NCBI GenBank assembly: GCA_016748015.1
Contig: JAAOMT010000387.1
Location: 1 to 64,000, forward strand
From: Geosiphon pyriformis
Lineage: Eukaryota; Glomeromycota; Glomeromycetes; Archaeosporales; Geosiphonaceae
Direction: 5' to 3'
DNA length: 64,000 nucleotides
Under the pieces are notes generated by a model. It was not told the origin of the DNA and ran no database searches. It saw nothing but the letters and a program-made list of their open reading frames with translations. Shown piece by piece: positions 45,303 to 56,602 of the stretch. A program made the position numbers and the translations under genes. Each line of letters opens with the position of its first letter. Within the stretch, counting starts at the first letter, position 1.

Positions 45303-46567
45303 AAAGAATCCAATCTCGCCAAAACTGAACTTACTAAAACCTTCAGAGCCATCATCTTTGATTCTAAACCACCTATCTTGGTGGTAAGCACTTTTGAACT
45401 GCTCAAACTTAGTTCAGAAGTAGTATTATTAATCAATAGGAAAGAAGAAGAAAAAGGCACCACCACATTATCTACAGCCATATTCAAATTCAAAGCTGAA
45501 TCCAAGAAAGAAGCAACAAGAGAGAAAGAAACACAAGGTGATGATAACACCAGCATCAAATTCACAAGGCTCAATTTTTTTAAAATATCTGAAATCTGAT
45601 CCAACAAAAGCTCCAAGAAGTGCTTTAAAGAAGCCAAATGGTTGGCTAAACCAGAATTATCAAGAGGGTTGAAAGATAACACCAAAGGTTTTGTGCTTAA
45701 AAGTGAACTCATACCAGAAAGAACTGACAAGACCACATGAGAAGGAGAGCTATCTGCAATTTGAGCCCAAGTCTTTCCACCAAAAGACACCAGGCAGGCA
45801 ACTGGACTCTGCTTTTTTTTATAAATATTAGCCAAACAAACCTGATCCTAAAAAGACACTACTTGTTTATCATGAATTTCAGAATTTCTACCAATTGAAC
45901 ACACATCAGAAATATGACCAAAATGTTTACACTTGGCACAACAGACCAAAGAAAGACCAGTTCATCGCAAATTTACACCCTTATAAACCAGAACAAAACT
46001 AATAACAGCCAATTTGGATGCCTCATTATTGAAACAGACTACTGCACATTTATCACAAGCATATAAACCAGGATTACGGCCAATAAAACAAGTTTTTCTA
46101 CCATAAAAATTCACTAAACTCGACAAATTATGAGCAGTAGTGCCAATTGGAAGTGTGTACAACAAACCCTGATGATGATCTCTGGTCATTCACAACTCCT
46201 TGTCATTAAATGCCAATGCAATATGAACAGAATTTTTATCCACAAGAACTAACCATTTAGAAGCAACTGAACTAGCCACATCTAATTACTCAAATTTTAC
46301 AAAAGCTTTTTGCCAAAGCCCAATTAGTTACATCCTAATTGAAATCACCTGACCAAATTTAGAGAACACTAACTCAATTGCCAATTTGGGAAGATTCACT
46401 GAGATCTCTTTGACAATTACCTCCTGATTTGAATGGCTGTTTACCTTTTTCAGATTATTATTAACAATAATTTTCTCACAGATTGCCAATTCCTTTGCTT
46501 TTTTCATACTAAACTCAGATGTAAATGAAGCTTTGATAATCCCTAAGAATTTTGAGGGAGTTGACAC
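45260..46567 (-). pseudogene. LINE 2 ORF1, C-terminal part (RRM-like region, CCHC knuckle)
   Basis: Minus-strand continuation of ORF1 after element D. PSKFLGIIKASFTSE is followed by an RRM-like strand-helix-strand block (VIVKEISVNLPKLAIELVFS, KFGQVISIRM). The next conserved block LLYTLPIGTTAHNLSSLVNF and CFIGRNPG lies at 46189-45962. The knuckle CAKCKHFGHISDVC is at about 45899-45940, just after a TGA where the family has Trp. The open frame 45835-45260 (SFGGKTWAQIADSSPSHV, then Leu/Ser-rich helices) ends in TPYPSQ and overlaps the ORF2 start by about 40 bases. ORF1 is the RNA-binding protein of the LINE particle. Confidence 0.85.
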
Positions 46568-47397
46568 TGTTATAGATGTTTGCTTGATTGTTGGAGTAAA
46601 TAACAAACCTGTAACTTGGTGCTCAAAACTGTTATCAATGATGGCAATCTAAAAGTGTGTTTATCTGAAGGTTTTGGTTGAGTCCTTTGTATAATAAACA
46701 AAGATTCAGTGGTAATAGTTTTATCCATAGCTTTTTAAAACCGCAGTTTTGTCAATTTTTTTTTTAGCATGATGGCCAGTGTTTCTCCTGGTAAGCTAAC
46801 CTCAATCGAGTATCTTACTCTTATTTTTGGGTCTTTTACCAATGCTATATCCTGACATCAGTACTCCATGTATTAATTCTCAATAGAATTAATAATAACA
46901 ACAATTAAGACCAGAACATAAAAGAAATAACATAAAGAAATAAGCCAAGGCAATGAACAAGTTAATATCCTGTTAATAGCCATGATCAAAAGCTATTGGT
47001 CTAGTGTTGTTATGTATCAATGACTATCAACATGAAGTGTTGATAGTAGAGAGTGGATTTGGATGGTGAATGATTTATTTATTTATTATCTGTGAATGAA
47101 AGATTTCTAACTCTAGTATTCCTACTCTTTCTATTTCTACTGCTACCACTATATATATATGATTGATGTTCTATGAGATTGCTCACATTCTCAAGCAATA
47201 TGCTATGATTTCTTAAGCAATATTTACATTGCTAAACAATGTGCTCTAATTTTTTAGCATCGCCCCACATTGCTGAGCAATATGCCATGTTTTCTGATAT
47301 TGCTCCACATTGCTGAGCAATGTGCTTACATGCTAAATACTATTCTCTTATTGGTTTGCTATTTTCTATATCTGTTTTCTTTCTTTTATGAGTAATA
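46568..47397 (-). repeat. Element D 3' LTR (830 bp)
   Basis: tgttatagatgtttgctt to gagtaata, homologous to 55829-56598 but about 60 bases longer because of extra ATTGCT...AGCAAT motif copies at 47175-47335. Confidence 0.9.
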
Positions 47398-47416
47398 TTA
47401 TCTCCTTTTTTTAATA
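47398..47416 (-). promoter_or_regulatory. Element D polypurine tract
   Basis: Minus strand attaaaaaaaggagataa abuts the 3' LTR. Confidence 0.85.
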
Positions 47417-48075
47417 TTAAGCTCTGTTGAAATCTTCATTTTGAATTAATTTTAATACTTTTTTTTCAAGTATTGTTTGTTTGACTCTGTTTTTCACGTT
47501 TTTTACTTGTGTATTGTTCATTCTTCCCTATTAGTTAATGGTTATGGTTTTCATGTCAGAGTGTAACAGTATTTCTGGATAGTTCTGAAATATGTTGTAT
47601 AGCTGATAAATTGTTTTTACATGCAGTGTTGAGTTCGTCTTTTTCCCAATAAATTTTTCAATTTGCTCTATTATGTTTTGATTAAATATTCTCTTGGATT
47701 TGTTGATATACAACTCTTAAATATTTAACTTCCGACTTAATTGGTAATAACAGTATGATATTGGAAGTTGTTCTGTCCATTGCTTCCAATTCTCTTTTGT
47801 AAGTTTCTTTGTTGGTGCCATAATAGGTATTTTCCCAAAAGTGTTTTTTACTTTTTCTACTATGTTATCTGACCCATTTTTATTATTTTTTGGTAACTGC
47901 TGATATAGTGTATTCTTTGTCTTACTTTTGGTGTTTTGATAGCAAATTGTTTGGTTGTTAACAATAATTTCCAAGTCTAAAGGTTGTTGAATTAAGGCCT
48001 GGAATAATTGTTAAGCTATGGTGTGAATATGATCTGGTATTTCTATTTTCTTGGTTGCTTTTGTTACATATACTG
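47417..48075 (-). pseudogene. Element D ORF3, unknown function
   Basis: Runs from about TVYVTKATKKIEIPDHIHTI (48075) through LDLEIIVNNQTICYQ, GKIPIMAPTKKLTKENW and LPISYCYYQLSRKLNI, a stop at 47715, then FNQNIIEQIEKFIGKKTN, a stop pair near 47528, and LELIQNEDFNRA style ending in TAA directly before the polypurine tract. Two long open pieces (47974-47717 and 47713-47531) show limited decay. Shared with A and B. Confidence 0.65.
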
Positions 48076-48129
48076 TGTCTTTATATACTCTTTTATTGTT
48101 TAATTTTATGTGTTTGGTCCAATGATTAT

Positions 48130-49340
48130 GATTGGTTCCAGATTTCGTGGAATCTCATCTGGTTGGACTAGTATTTGTTGTACTCCTAATTGTGGAATGT
48201 TATTGGTAGATGATGATACTATTTGGTGATATGGTTTTAGTCAATCACTATGTGCTGCTTTGGCTAAGATTTTGTTGTTCCATCTTAATTTATAAGCTCT
48301 ATTTTCAAAATTTTCTTCTATGTAAAATGGTCCATTCCATTTGGGGTCAAATTTTCTACTCTATTGTTTTTCCACTTTGGTACAATGTAAAAGTACTTTG
48401 TCTCCAATCTTGAATTCAACTGGTTTGTCTGGTAGTTGATTATCATGTCTTTCTTTTTGTTTTTCTTGTGACTTTTAGATGTTATCAGCTGCTTTTTGTT
48501 ATCTGTTTTCTAGTGTTTCCATTAAGTCATATGTTCTTTTCAACAAGGTTTTTTGGAAATTATCTTTTGTTATTGGTTTAGTTGGATATGTATTAATCTC
48601 AACTGGTAATGTTGCTGTTCTATCATATACCAATTCAAATGATGTTGCTTGTGTGGTATCTTGCTTCATTGTCTAATAAGCAAATAATACTGATGATATA
48701 AACAAATCTCATTCTTCTTGATTTTCTTAACTGATTTTGGCAATTGCTTTATACAGTATTCTATTAAATCTTTTAACTAAATCATTCGTTTGTGGATGGT
48801 ATGGTAATAATACTGGTTTTTTGATTCCGAATTAGTGACTTAATTCCGCTAATGTTCTGTTCACAAAGTGAGTTCCTTAATCTAATAGTAGTTCTTTTGA
48901 ACATCTATGTTGACAAATCAAATCTTAATGAACAAATTTGGCAACAGATTTTGCATCTGTTCTTTGAATGGCTTTTGCTTCTGGCCATTTTGTAAGATAG
49001 TTCATGGCTACTGCAATGTATTTGTTGCCTTTGCTGGTGATTGTTAATAATCCGACTAAGTCAATTCTGATACAATCGAATGGTTGTTTCACTTTGATTG
49101 GTCTTAATGGTTCACTGAATTTTGTTCCACTTCTTCTCTGACAAGTGTCACAATTCTGAACATATTGAATGATATCTGGATACATTGATGGCCAATAGTA
49201 TCTTTTTTTTGTTCTTTCCATGGTTGCTTCTTTATGAAAATGTCCTGCTGTTGGATCTAAATGCATGTTGAATAATATTGTCTCTTTTTCTGATTCTGTG
49301 ACAACTCTCATTGGTTGATTTGAATTTCTTTTGTTTTTTT
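48130..49340 (-). pseudogene. Element D integrase, decayed
   Basis: Open piece 49311-48925: MHLDPTAGHFHKEATMERTK, YYWPSMYPDI, CDTCQRRSGTKF (HHCC zinc part), then IRIDLVGLLTITSKGNKYIA. Beyond it the core continues with ELLLD, PQTNDLVKRFN (the Glu of LVERFN is Lys) and SFELVYDRTATLPVEI, ending in the GPF/Y-like WNGPFYIEENFENRAYKLR. Catalytic Glu loss and several stops make it inactive. Confidence 0.8.
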
Positions 49341-49539
49341 AGTAAAGTATACTTTTATAATTGATAAAATGTTTTGATTGTTGTTTGATATTATTTCACT
49401 CATTTTGAGATAATTTTTCCTTGAACTGTTGAGTATTTATATAATGTTGTAGTTGTTGATATTTTTGTATGTTCATCTTTTGTTATATTTTTGTGTTGAG
49501 ATGTTTTAGATTTGTCTCATTCATGACAAACCATTGTCT

Positions 49540-50860
49540 TTTCCCTTTTTATAATGTATAGTGTAAGTATATGGTGATAGTGCTATTTTCCATTTTAATT
49601 GTCTTCTATCTCCAAATTCCTGTTTATGAAGTGCTGTTAATCCCTTGTGATCTGTATATACATCAAACTTCTGGCTTAAGTATTCACTCCATTTCATGAC
49701 TGCTCAATAAATTGTTAAGTGTTCTAATTCTGGTGTTCCATAATTTCTTTCAGCTGAAGTTAAATCTCGGCTGGCATATGTGACTGGATGTTCTCTTCCA
49801 TCTGGTCTTCTCTGTAATAGTACTGCTCCCAATGCTTGGCCTGATGCATTAGTGGTAATAATGAATGATTTGTTGTGATCTGAATAGATTAATACTGGAG
49901 CTTGTATAAGCTTTCTTCTCAGAATATCAAAAACTTCTTGTTGTGCTTCTGTCCATTCATATTTCACATTTTTGGTTTGGAGATGATTAAGTGGTGAGCT
50001 ATCTTGGAAAAGTTTTTGATAAAGCGTTGATAATAGCCTGTGAATCTCAAGAATGATTTTAACTCCATCATATTGGTTGGTACTGAAAAGTTTTTGACTA
50101 TTTCTATCTTTTCTGGATCCGTTTTGATGCTGTCTTTGCTTACTATGTGTCTTAAAAAGTTTAATTCTGTCTTGCCAAAGAAGCACTTATTGGCATTTAA
50201 CTTTAGTCCTACTTATTATAGCCATTCAAACACTTGTTGTAGATGATACAAATGATTATCAAATGTTTTGGAGAACACATTGGTGTCATCTAAATAAATG
50301 ACTACTGATTTCCACAACAAGCCGGTATATACTATTTTCATTAGCTGTTGGAATGTGGCTGGCATATTTGTTAAGCCGAATAGCATTACTTTGAATTCAA
50401 AATTTCCCTTCCGTGTTGTGAATACGGTCTTTTCTTTGTCCACTGGATCCATGATTACTTGCCAATAACCACTATCTAAATTCAATGTTAAGAACTATTT
50501 GTTTCCCCCAAAAGCATCAAATAATTCTTGAATCCATGAAGCTGGATAGCTGTCTTCATGCGTGACTCCATTAAGCTTTCTGTAGTCCATGCAAAAGTAG
50601 ATTTTCTCATTTTTTTTCCAGACAAGTACTGCTGGTAATAACCATGGACTCATTGATGACTGAATTAGCCCATTGTCAAGCATCCAGTTGATTTCTTAAT
50701 GAATGATCTCATGGCTAGTAGGTGGTACTCTGTATGCTTATTGTTTTATTGGCATAGTATTTTCAGTTTTAATCTGGTGTTGAATAATATCAGTTCTACT
50801 AAATTCATTCCCATTGGCAAAAATGTCATTGAATTTGTTGAGCAACATCTTTAGCTGCAT
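49540..50860 (-). pseudogene. Element D reverse transcriptase and RNase H
   Basis: Pieces in order: NGLIQSSMSPWLLPAVLVWK and CMDYRKLNGVTHEDSYP (50683-50495), LDSGYWQVIMDPVDKEKTVF, MLFGLTNMPATFQQLM and VVIYLDDTNVFSK (50485-50216; the YLDD at 50283-50299 is intact), then a frame change near 50200 and the RNase H part QEVFDILRRKLIQAPVLI, ITTNASGQALGAVLLQRRP, HPVTYASRDLTSAERNYG (50186-49704). The first RNase H Asp of TDAS is Asn. Better kept than in A or B. Confidence 0.85.
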
Positions 50861-51319
50861 GCATTGAAGTGGGTCTAGATTCTCCATGTTTATTTGTTCC
50901 AATTGTTCTGATTGAAGCAAATAATATTTATTTTGTCCATATATTGTTTGTGATGTGATGTTAACATATCCACAAAGCTGTAGAAAGTCTGGAATGGGAT
51001 TTGTTGATTGGTCCTCTATTTCAGTAGTTAAATGTCCTATGATAGTTTCTTTTGGTATCTCTATAACCTTTCCGGTGTTGTTGTAAATAGAAATTTTGAT
51101 GTGGCTGTAGTTTCTGGCTGGTATGTGGAGATTAATAAGTCCAATTTCTCTTAATTTACAATGTGCTGCTTCTGTTTCAAAAATCTGGTTCTGATTCTTC
51201 ACTTTCCTTTTTATGACTACCATATACTGGTTATATAATGGAATGAAAATTGGTTGACTGGTAGAGATAATTTCTCTCTTGTCAATAATCTCTTTTTTCA
51301 CCATATTAACTGGTATATC

Positions 51320-51700
51320 TATTCTATCTGTTGATCCAAATCTCTGTATTTCTCTTGCTGTTATTTCTAATTCTTCCCTATTTCCTATTGATACTAACTG
51401 AGCTATTTTGACTAGAGACAGGAATATTGTCTGCACTATCTTTTTGTTTGGCTTTATTACATAGGCCTTTTCTGAACCGTTTTGTAGCATAGCAATGATA
51501 TTTTTCATATATCCTGTGTCAATTATTCTTTCTTTGATATTAATTCCTCTTTTTGCTAGACTACTCCTAGATGCTAGTTGAACCATTGTGGTTGCTAGAA
51601 TTTCTAGTGCTATTTTCAGATCAATACAAGTACATGAATGTGGTTCCAATTTGATGGCATCTTTTTTAGGACATTTCAAGTCAAACCCTGCATTAGTATC
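51320..51700 (-). pseudogene. Element D dUTPase domain (within a 406-codon open pol segment)
   Basis: The frame 51958-50738 is the longest open pol piece in the window. Residues 21-55 are an Asn/Asp/Ser-rich linker. Residues 88-212 form the dUTPase: I TNAGFDLKCPKKDAIKLEP, II ASRSSLAKRGINIK, III RIIDTGYMKNIIAMLQNGS, IV NKKIVQTIFLSLVKIAQL, V-like IQRFGSTDRID. Motif III has the Asp and Tyr of the active site in the retroviral IDxGY form; motif V keeps GST but its flanking glycines are changed. Residues 213-406 are the connector to RT, with IFIPLYNQYMVVIKR and MLLNKFNDIFANGNEFSRTD. Expected role: removing dUTP during cDNA synthesis. Confidence 0.82.
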
Positions 51701-51984
51701 ATGTACACATTTTGACATAATATCTTTATTATTGTCACTGAACCATTTTAGTTCTTGCTCCTTGGTGAGATCAGAGAGTGCGATATATTGTTTGTAGTTT
51801 GAATCTGAGTTGGAATTGTTGTTATTGTTATTGCTATTTTGAATAGAACTGGAACCATTATTTTTGTCATTGTCATTGTCAGGGTTGGAATCAGGATTGA
51901 AAATTGATTTTGATTCCGATGTGCAGCTGCTGATTGGTTCAATTTTTTCTGGGATCATGTAAATTATTTGTGGTGGTGGATTGT

Positions 51985-52680
51985 AGATGAGATTACACTC
52001 ATTACAATACTGAAAGTCACATGGAATTAAACAGTAGTCACATAATCAAGTGTTTAGCTATACTAAACGCTCTTCCTGTTTTTTTCTGGTGGGTGCCAAG
52101 TTCTGGTAATGCTCATGGAAGTCTTCTGAGTTGGTTTCTATATTGAAAAAGGCATCTGGATTTAGAACGAGGATGATGTCAACCTGTTCAGGCAGGTTGT
52201 TTTTAACTTCCAGAATTTTACTGGGCATGGCTCCTTAGACTTTGGTATTCACCATTCCCCAGATCTTGTCCTCGTCATGTGGATAGCCATCCAATTAGTT
52301 AATCACTCTCTGCCAAGCTGCTGTTATGGGCATGCCATAACTCACCCAGTCATTGATAAGAATTGTATATTGGCATGAAGCATTGTATGTTCTTTCTTGA
52401 CTAGAAATATTGTTTCACATCCCTTTATCAAGTAGCTGTTCACCACAAGTGAGACATGGTTTGTTGTCTCACTTGCCTTGGCACTTTGGATATCTGTAGC
52501 ATTTGCGATAGCACAGTTTGCAGTAATAATGTGTTTGCGTCCAGTGGTCTTTATCTGGCACGATCCATGCTCCCATGGAAGAAAGTTTCTTTCTACAGTC
52601 TTTGTATTTAAGTGGAATAAATGGTGGCTGTGATAGTGGCTGGCAAACAGAGTATAAGCTTGTTCATTCTTTGGTTGTGT
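51985..52680 (-). pseudogene. Element D Cys-rich cassette of pol
   Basis: Module 1 reads YKDCRKKLSSMGAWIVPDKD, then THYYCKLCYRKCYRYPKC, KPCLTCGEQLLDKG and YNASCQYTILINDW. Module 2 (about 51985-52055) reads LCDYCLIPCDFQYCNECNLI followed by YNPPP. Both modules precede the dUTPase frame. CxxC spacing is the same as in element A. Confidence 0.65.
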
Positions 52681-53019
52681 CTTTTGTGGGTTTGATTTTT
52701 CCAAGTACGTTTTCTTTTTTTTCTTTTTCTTTCCCTTTCCCTTTTTTTTTCCAGCTTATTGTTGGTAACAACTCACTTTGGCTGTCATTAGTCCAAGTGT
52801 CGATGGTGGTTCCCCAGGTATGTTTTTCTCTTTGTTTTCCTTTTTTATTGTCATTGTCATCCCAGAAGAGTATTAGTGGTAGTTTGTTGTGGTTATTGTC
52901 ACCCCACAAGACTTGATAGGCTTTTTAGATAGGTTTTTTCTCTTTTTTCTCAAACTCAATGAGTAGTACTAGTGTGTTAATGGTTTTGAAGTGGCCACAC
53001 GTGGCTAGTACACATGTAT

Positions 53020-53668
53020 GTTGACCATTTTAACTAAGTTGGAGCTCTTGCATTGTCCAATCCAGTATGGTGTTTGTTTTAGTGAGCCAGTTATTACCAA
53101 CTAATACTTGGTATTGAGTGGCTTCCATCACCAAAACTTTGATAAAAACTATGATGCTGTTGACTTCAAAAGGGAAGTTGTTAATCTCGCCAATAGAAGT
53201 TTTGGTTGCTCCATTGGCTGTAATGATCTTTGTGCTAACAGCTCAGTCAACTTGGCAACCTAATTGATCCATAAGTTGTTTGGTGATGATGCTGCCAGCT
53301 GATCTATTATCCAGGATCAGTTTGATATACTGACCATTGACTTTGGCATCAGTATATATCATGGTTATTGGTTTGCTGTCCAAAACAGCTCTACTGAATA
53401 ATGGAACTGATGTGATTTCCTCAAGTTCAAATGGAAATATGGCAGCAAGTGATTTGTCTTTGGTGCTGGCAGCTGGTGGAATGTTGCAGGTAAGTGGCTT
53501 CTGATTGGTTTCTTGTTTGCTGAATGCAGCATTTTCTGGGGTAACCAGAAGACTTAAGTAGTTCTGGGAACTTGGGTTTTGGTTATACCCAGTTTTTGAA
53601 CTCTGCTGGCATGATTCTGATGGTTGATTTGATGAACTGGAGATCAGTTGGTGAACCACCATCACCAA
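53020..53668 (-). pseudogene. Element D aspartic protease
   Basis: AIFPFELEEITSVPLFSRAV, then IYTDAKVNGQYIKLILDNRS, where the catalytic DSG has become DNR, then AGSIITKQLMDQLGCQVD, a stop (family Cys/Tyr), and ATQYQVLVGNNWLTKTNTIL. The two changes in the active site and the stop make it inactive. Confidence 0.85.
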
Positions 53669-53859
53669 TCTTCAGTTTTGGGTTACTTGGGATCTGAGAT
53701 TTCCAGATGTTATCATAGATGGGTTTTGGGGTGGTGTTTAAATTGATTGTTGTGGTTGATAGACTATTTGTGGTTGTGGTTGATATATTATGGGTGGCTG
53801 TGGTTGATATAATTAAGATTGATATACTGGTGTTTAATAAATTGGCAGTGTTATTGGTA

Positions 53860-55810
53860 GGTAAGCAAATTGATATTGATTTTGATTTGAGTAATAATTC
53901 AGAGTTGGGAACCAGTAATTGAGATTTTGATATTGATTTCCTGATTATGAGTTACTATAAGCATGGCAATCAGCTCTAATGTGACTTTGTTTACCACAGT
54001 TGTGGCAGATTCGTGTTTCTTGTTGCCATGGCTGATTTGTTGATGATGATGGACGCAACTGATTTTGGAAACAATTTGTGTTTTCCTGATTATTACATCA
54101 TTGAGGAGACTGATAAATTGGGTGATTGTCAATTAAATATCTCTCTAATTTCTGATTAATGAAATCACTGAATTGTTTCAGTTTAGAATCCAAGTCAGAT
54201 GATCTATTCATTACTAAATTCACAGCTTGGGCGTGGTTGGCTTCTAATTCAGCAGCTTCAAAATCTCTAGCATGAGTGACTGTGGTAAAAAAATCTACTG
54301 GATGCATTGGACATACTCATTGGAAGATGCTGCTGCATAAGCCTCTGATGAACTGATTTAAGATTTGTGGCACTGAAAAGTAATCAGCTTAAATAGCTTG
54401 AATTTGGTGCAGATTTCTGTGGAAGCATCCCAAGTAAGTGGTGACTGCTTTTGTGTTCCTTTGCTTTAGGGTGGTGAAAGTACTTGCCAGGTGGTTGATG
54501 CTGTTATTATTACTGAAATATCTTAGAAATTCTATTTTATATGTATTAAAATTTTGGGGTTTCTGGGCCAAGCTATAATATCATGAGTTGGCAGTATCCT
54601 TTAAGAAATATGAGATGACTTGTATTGTTCTTGTGTTATCCCAATTATTTGCAGTAATAACTTTGGCAATATCATTGATTCATGCCTAAGCATCATTCTC
54701 TTTGCTGGTGAACTTCTTAAGTTTTGTAATTGGTGCCAAAGCCATTGGTACGATTGGTTGCTGTTGTTGTATTGGTGATTGAAGCTGTTGTTGCGGTTAC
54801 TGAACCAGTTGCTGGATAAGTTGCTGTAGTAGTGGCTGTTGAAAAGATATTTGCTGTTGTTGAATTGGTTCAATAATTGGTTCAATTGGTGACTGATCAA
54901 TGACAATATTTGGAGATAAGTTGTGTTGATTAATTAAGTTAGGGTTTCAGTCATTCTGATTTGGCAGAGTTTCAATTTCTGTATTTTCTAGATTTTGATC
55001 TTACTGAGTCTGAAAATTCAGGGTCCCAATATCCAGGTTCTTAGTAATTGGGTTCTGATAAGTGAATTCTTGATCTTCAGATTCTTCTTCCTCTTCTTCT
55101 TCTTGTTCTTTTTCTGATTTGGTTGGTTTCCATGGATCAGTAATTCTGAAATCTAGTTGAGGTAGTGGTAATCAAACTTCTGATAGCGTTGGTGATCTTA
55201 ATTTGAATCCCTCGAAGTATGCGCTGTATGGTTCTAATAGATCTTCTTTTCTTTGTTTACTTTGGAATGGAAATTGTCCAAATGTTAATATTGCATTTGA
55301 TATAAACACACCTGTTAATGTGATATTGATGGTGCTTTCAGGAGTATAATGATATGATGGATTTGTAGGTGATTCAATTTTGTGTTTCTTCTAAGTGGGT
55401 GGTTGAATCTATTGAGGTGTTACTGCCAATGTTTGTAATTTTCTTTTGCTTTTACTGGCATAAGTAATTGAGTATCTTTGTTGTGTATAATGTTCAATTT
55501 CTTTATTAATCTCAGTGATGATGAATGTAAAATTATAATTTGTTGGTAAGCTGGTGTTTTGGATTAATTTGTGGTAAAAAGTTTCTCTTGCTGATTCAGT
55601 GTTTATTAGTGTTTCTAATAAATAGGCAATTCTTTTGTTGACATAAAAATTGAAGACTGATTCTGCTGATATCTGATTGTGGTTCAATCCCAAGTGTTGA
55701 CAGTAGTGTTGAAATAAGGATTTTGCGAATCCTAAATGGTTTGCTTCTATACTTTTTGATTCTGCTACTGTTGATTTATTTGTTGGTGCTGGTTCTCTGT
55801 AAGATTATAC
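53860..55810 (-). pseudogene. Element D gag with CCHC knuckle
   Basis: Follows the primer-binding site; GTG stands where element A has the gag ATG. Blocks in order: HLGFAKSLFQHYCQHLGLN, ISAESVFNFYVNKRIAYLLE, a Glu-rich tract, a Gln-rich tract (54760-54880), APITKLKKFTSKEND, FLRYFSNNNSINHLASTF, FHRNLHQIQAI and the knuckle CHNCGKQSHIRADC (53966-54007). About ten in-frame stops, many at former Gln or Trp codons. Confidence 0.83.
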
Positions 55811-55828
55811 CTCACAGGGAGCACCAAA
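55811..55828 (-). promoter_or_regulatory. Element D putative primer-binding site
   Basis: Minus strand tttggtgctccctgtgag directly after the LTR; the first 11 bases are identical to element A. Confidence 0.6.
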
Positions 55829-56598
55829 TGTTACAGGTGTTTGCTTGGTTGTTGGAGTAAATAACAAACTCATAACTTGGTGCTCAAGGCTGTTGTCAAT
55901 GATGGCAATCTAAAGGTGTGTTTATCTGAAGATTTTGGTTGAGTTCTTTGTATAATGAACAGAGATTCAGTGGTAATAGTTTTATCCGTAGCTTCCTGAA
56001 ACCGTAGTTTCGTCAATTTTTTTCTCAGCGTGATGACTGGTATTTCTCCTGGTAAGCTAACCTCAATTAAGTGTTCTACTCTTATTTTTGGGTCTTTTAT
56101 CAGTGCTATATCCTAACATCAGTACCTTGCGCATTAATCCTCAATAAAGTTAGTAATAACAACAATTAAGACCAGAACATAAAAGAAATAACATAAAGAA
56201 ATAAGCCAAGGCAATGAATAAGTTAATATCCTGTCAATAGCCGTGATCAAGAGCTATTGGTCTAGTGTGATTACATATCAATGACTATTAACATAAAGTG
56301 TTAATAGTGGAGAGTGGATTTGGATGGTGAATAATTTATTTATTTATTATCTGTGAATGAAAGATTTCTAACTCCAGTATTTCTACTTTTTTTACTTCTA
56401 CTGCTACTGCTATATATATATAATTGATGTTTTATAAGATCACTCACATTCTCAAGCAATGTGCTATGATTTCTTGAGCAATGTGCCATAATTTCTGAAA
56501 TTGCTCCACATTGCTAAGCAATATGCTTATATGTTAAATACTATTCTCTTATTGGTCTACTATTTTCTATATTTGTTTTCTTTCTTTTATGAGTAACA
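55829..56598 (-). repeat. Element D 5' LTR (770 bp)
   Basis: tgttacaggtgtttgctt to gagtaaca. A tatatatatata run at 56411-56422 may be the promoter TATA on the minus strand; AGCAAT/ATTGCT repeats lie at 56440-56535. Confidence 0.92.
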
Positions 56599-56602
56599 AC
56601 GC

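Larger units (their letters stand above)
46568..56598 (-). mobile_element. Gypsy element D: full-length Ty3/gypsy element (10.0 kb)
   Basis: Same family and gene order as element A, not split. LTRs 55829-56598 (5') and 46568-47397 (3'). The target copies are acac (46564-46567) and acgc (56599-56602), one mismatch, inside LINE 2 ORF1. Its RT still has YLDD and its dUTPase still has all motif regions, so it is the best preserved pol, although stops are frequent and the protease site is lost. Confidence 0.92.

Noticed and set aside
44697-45599. Plus-strand open frames at 44697-44900 and 45378-45599
   Set aside because: Antisense to LINE 2 endonuclease and ORF1.
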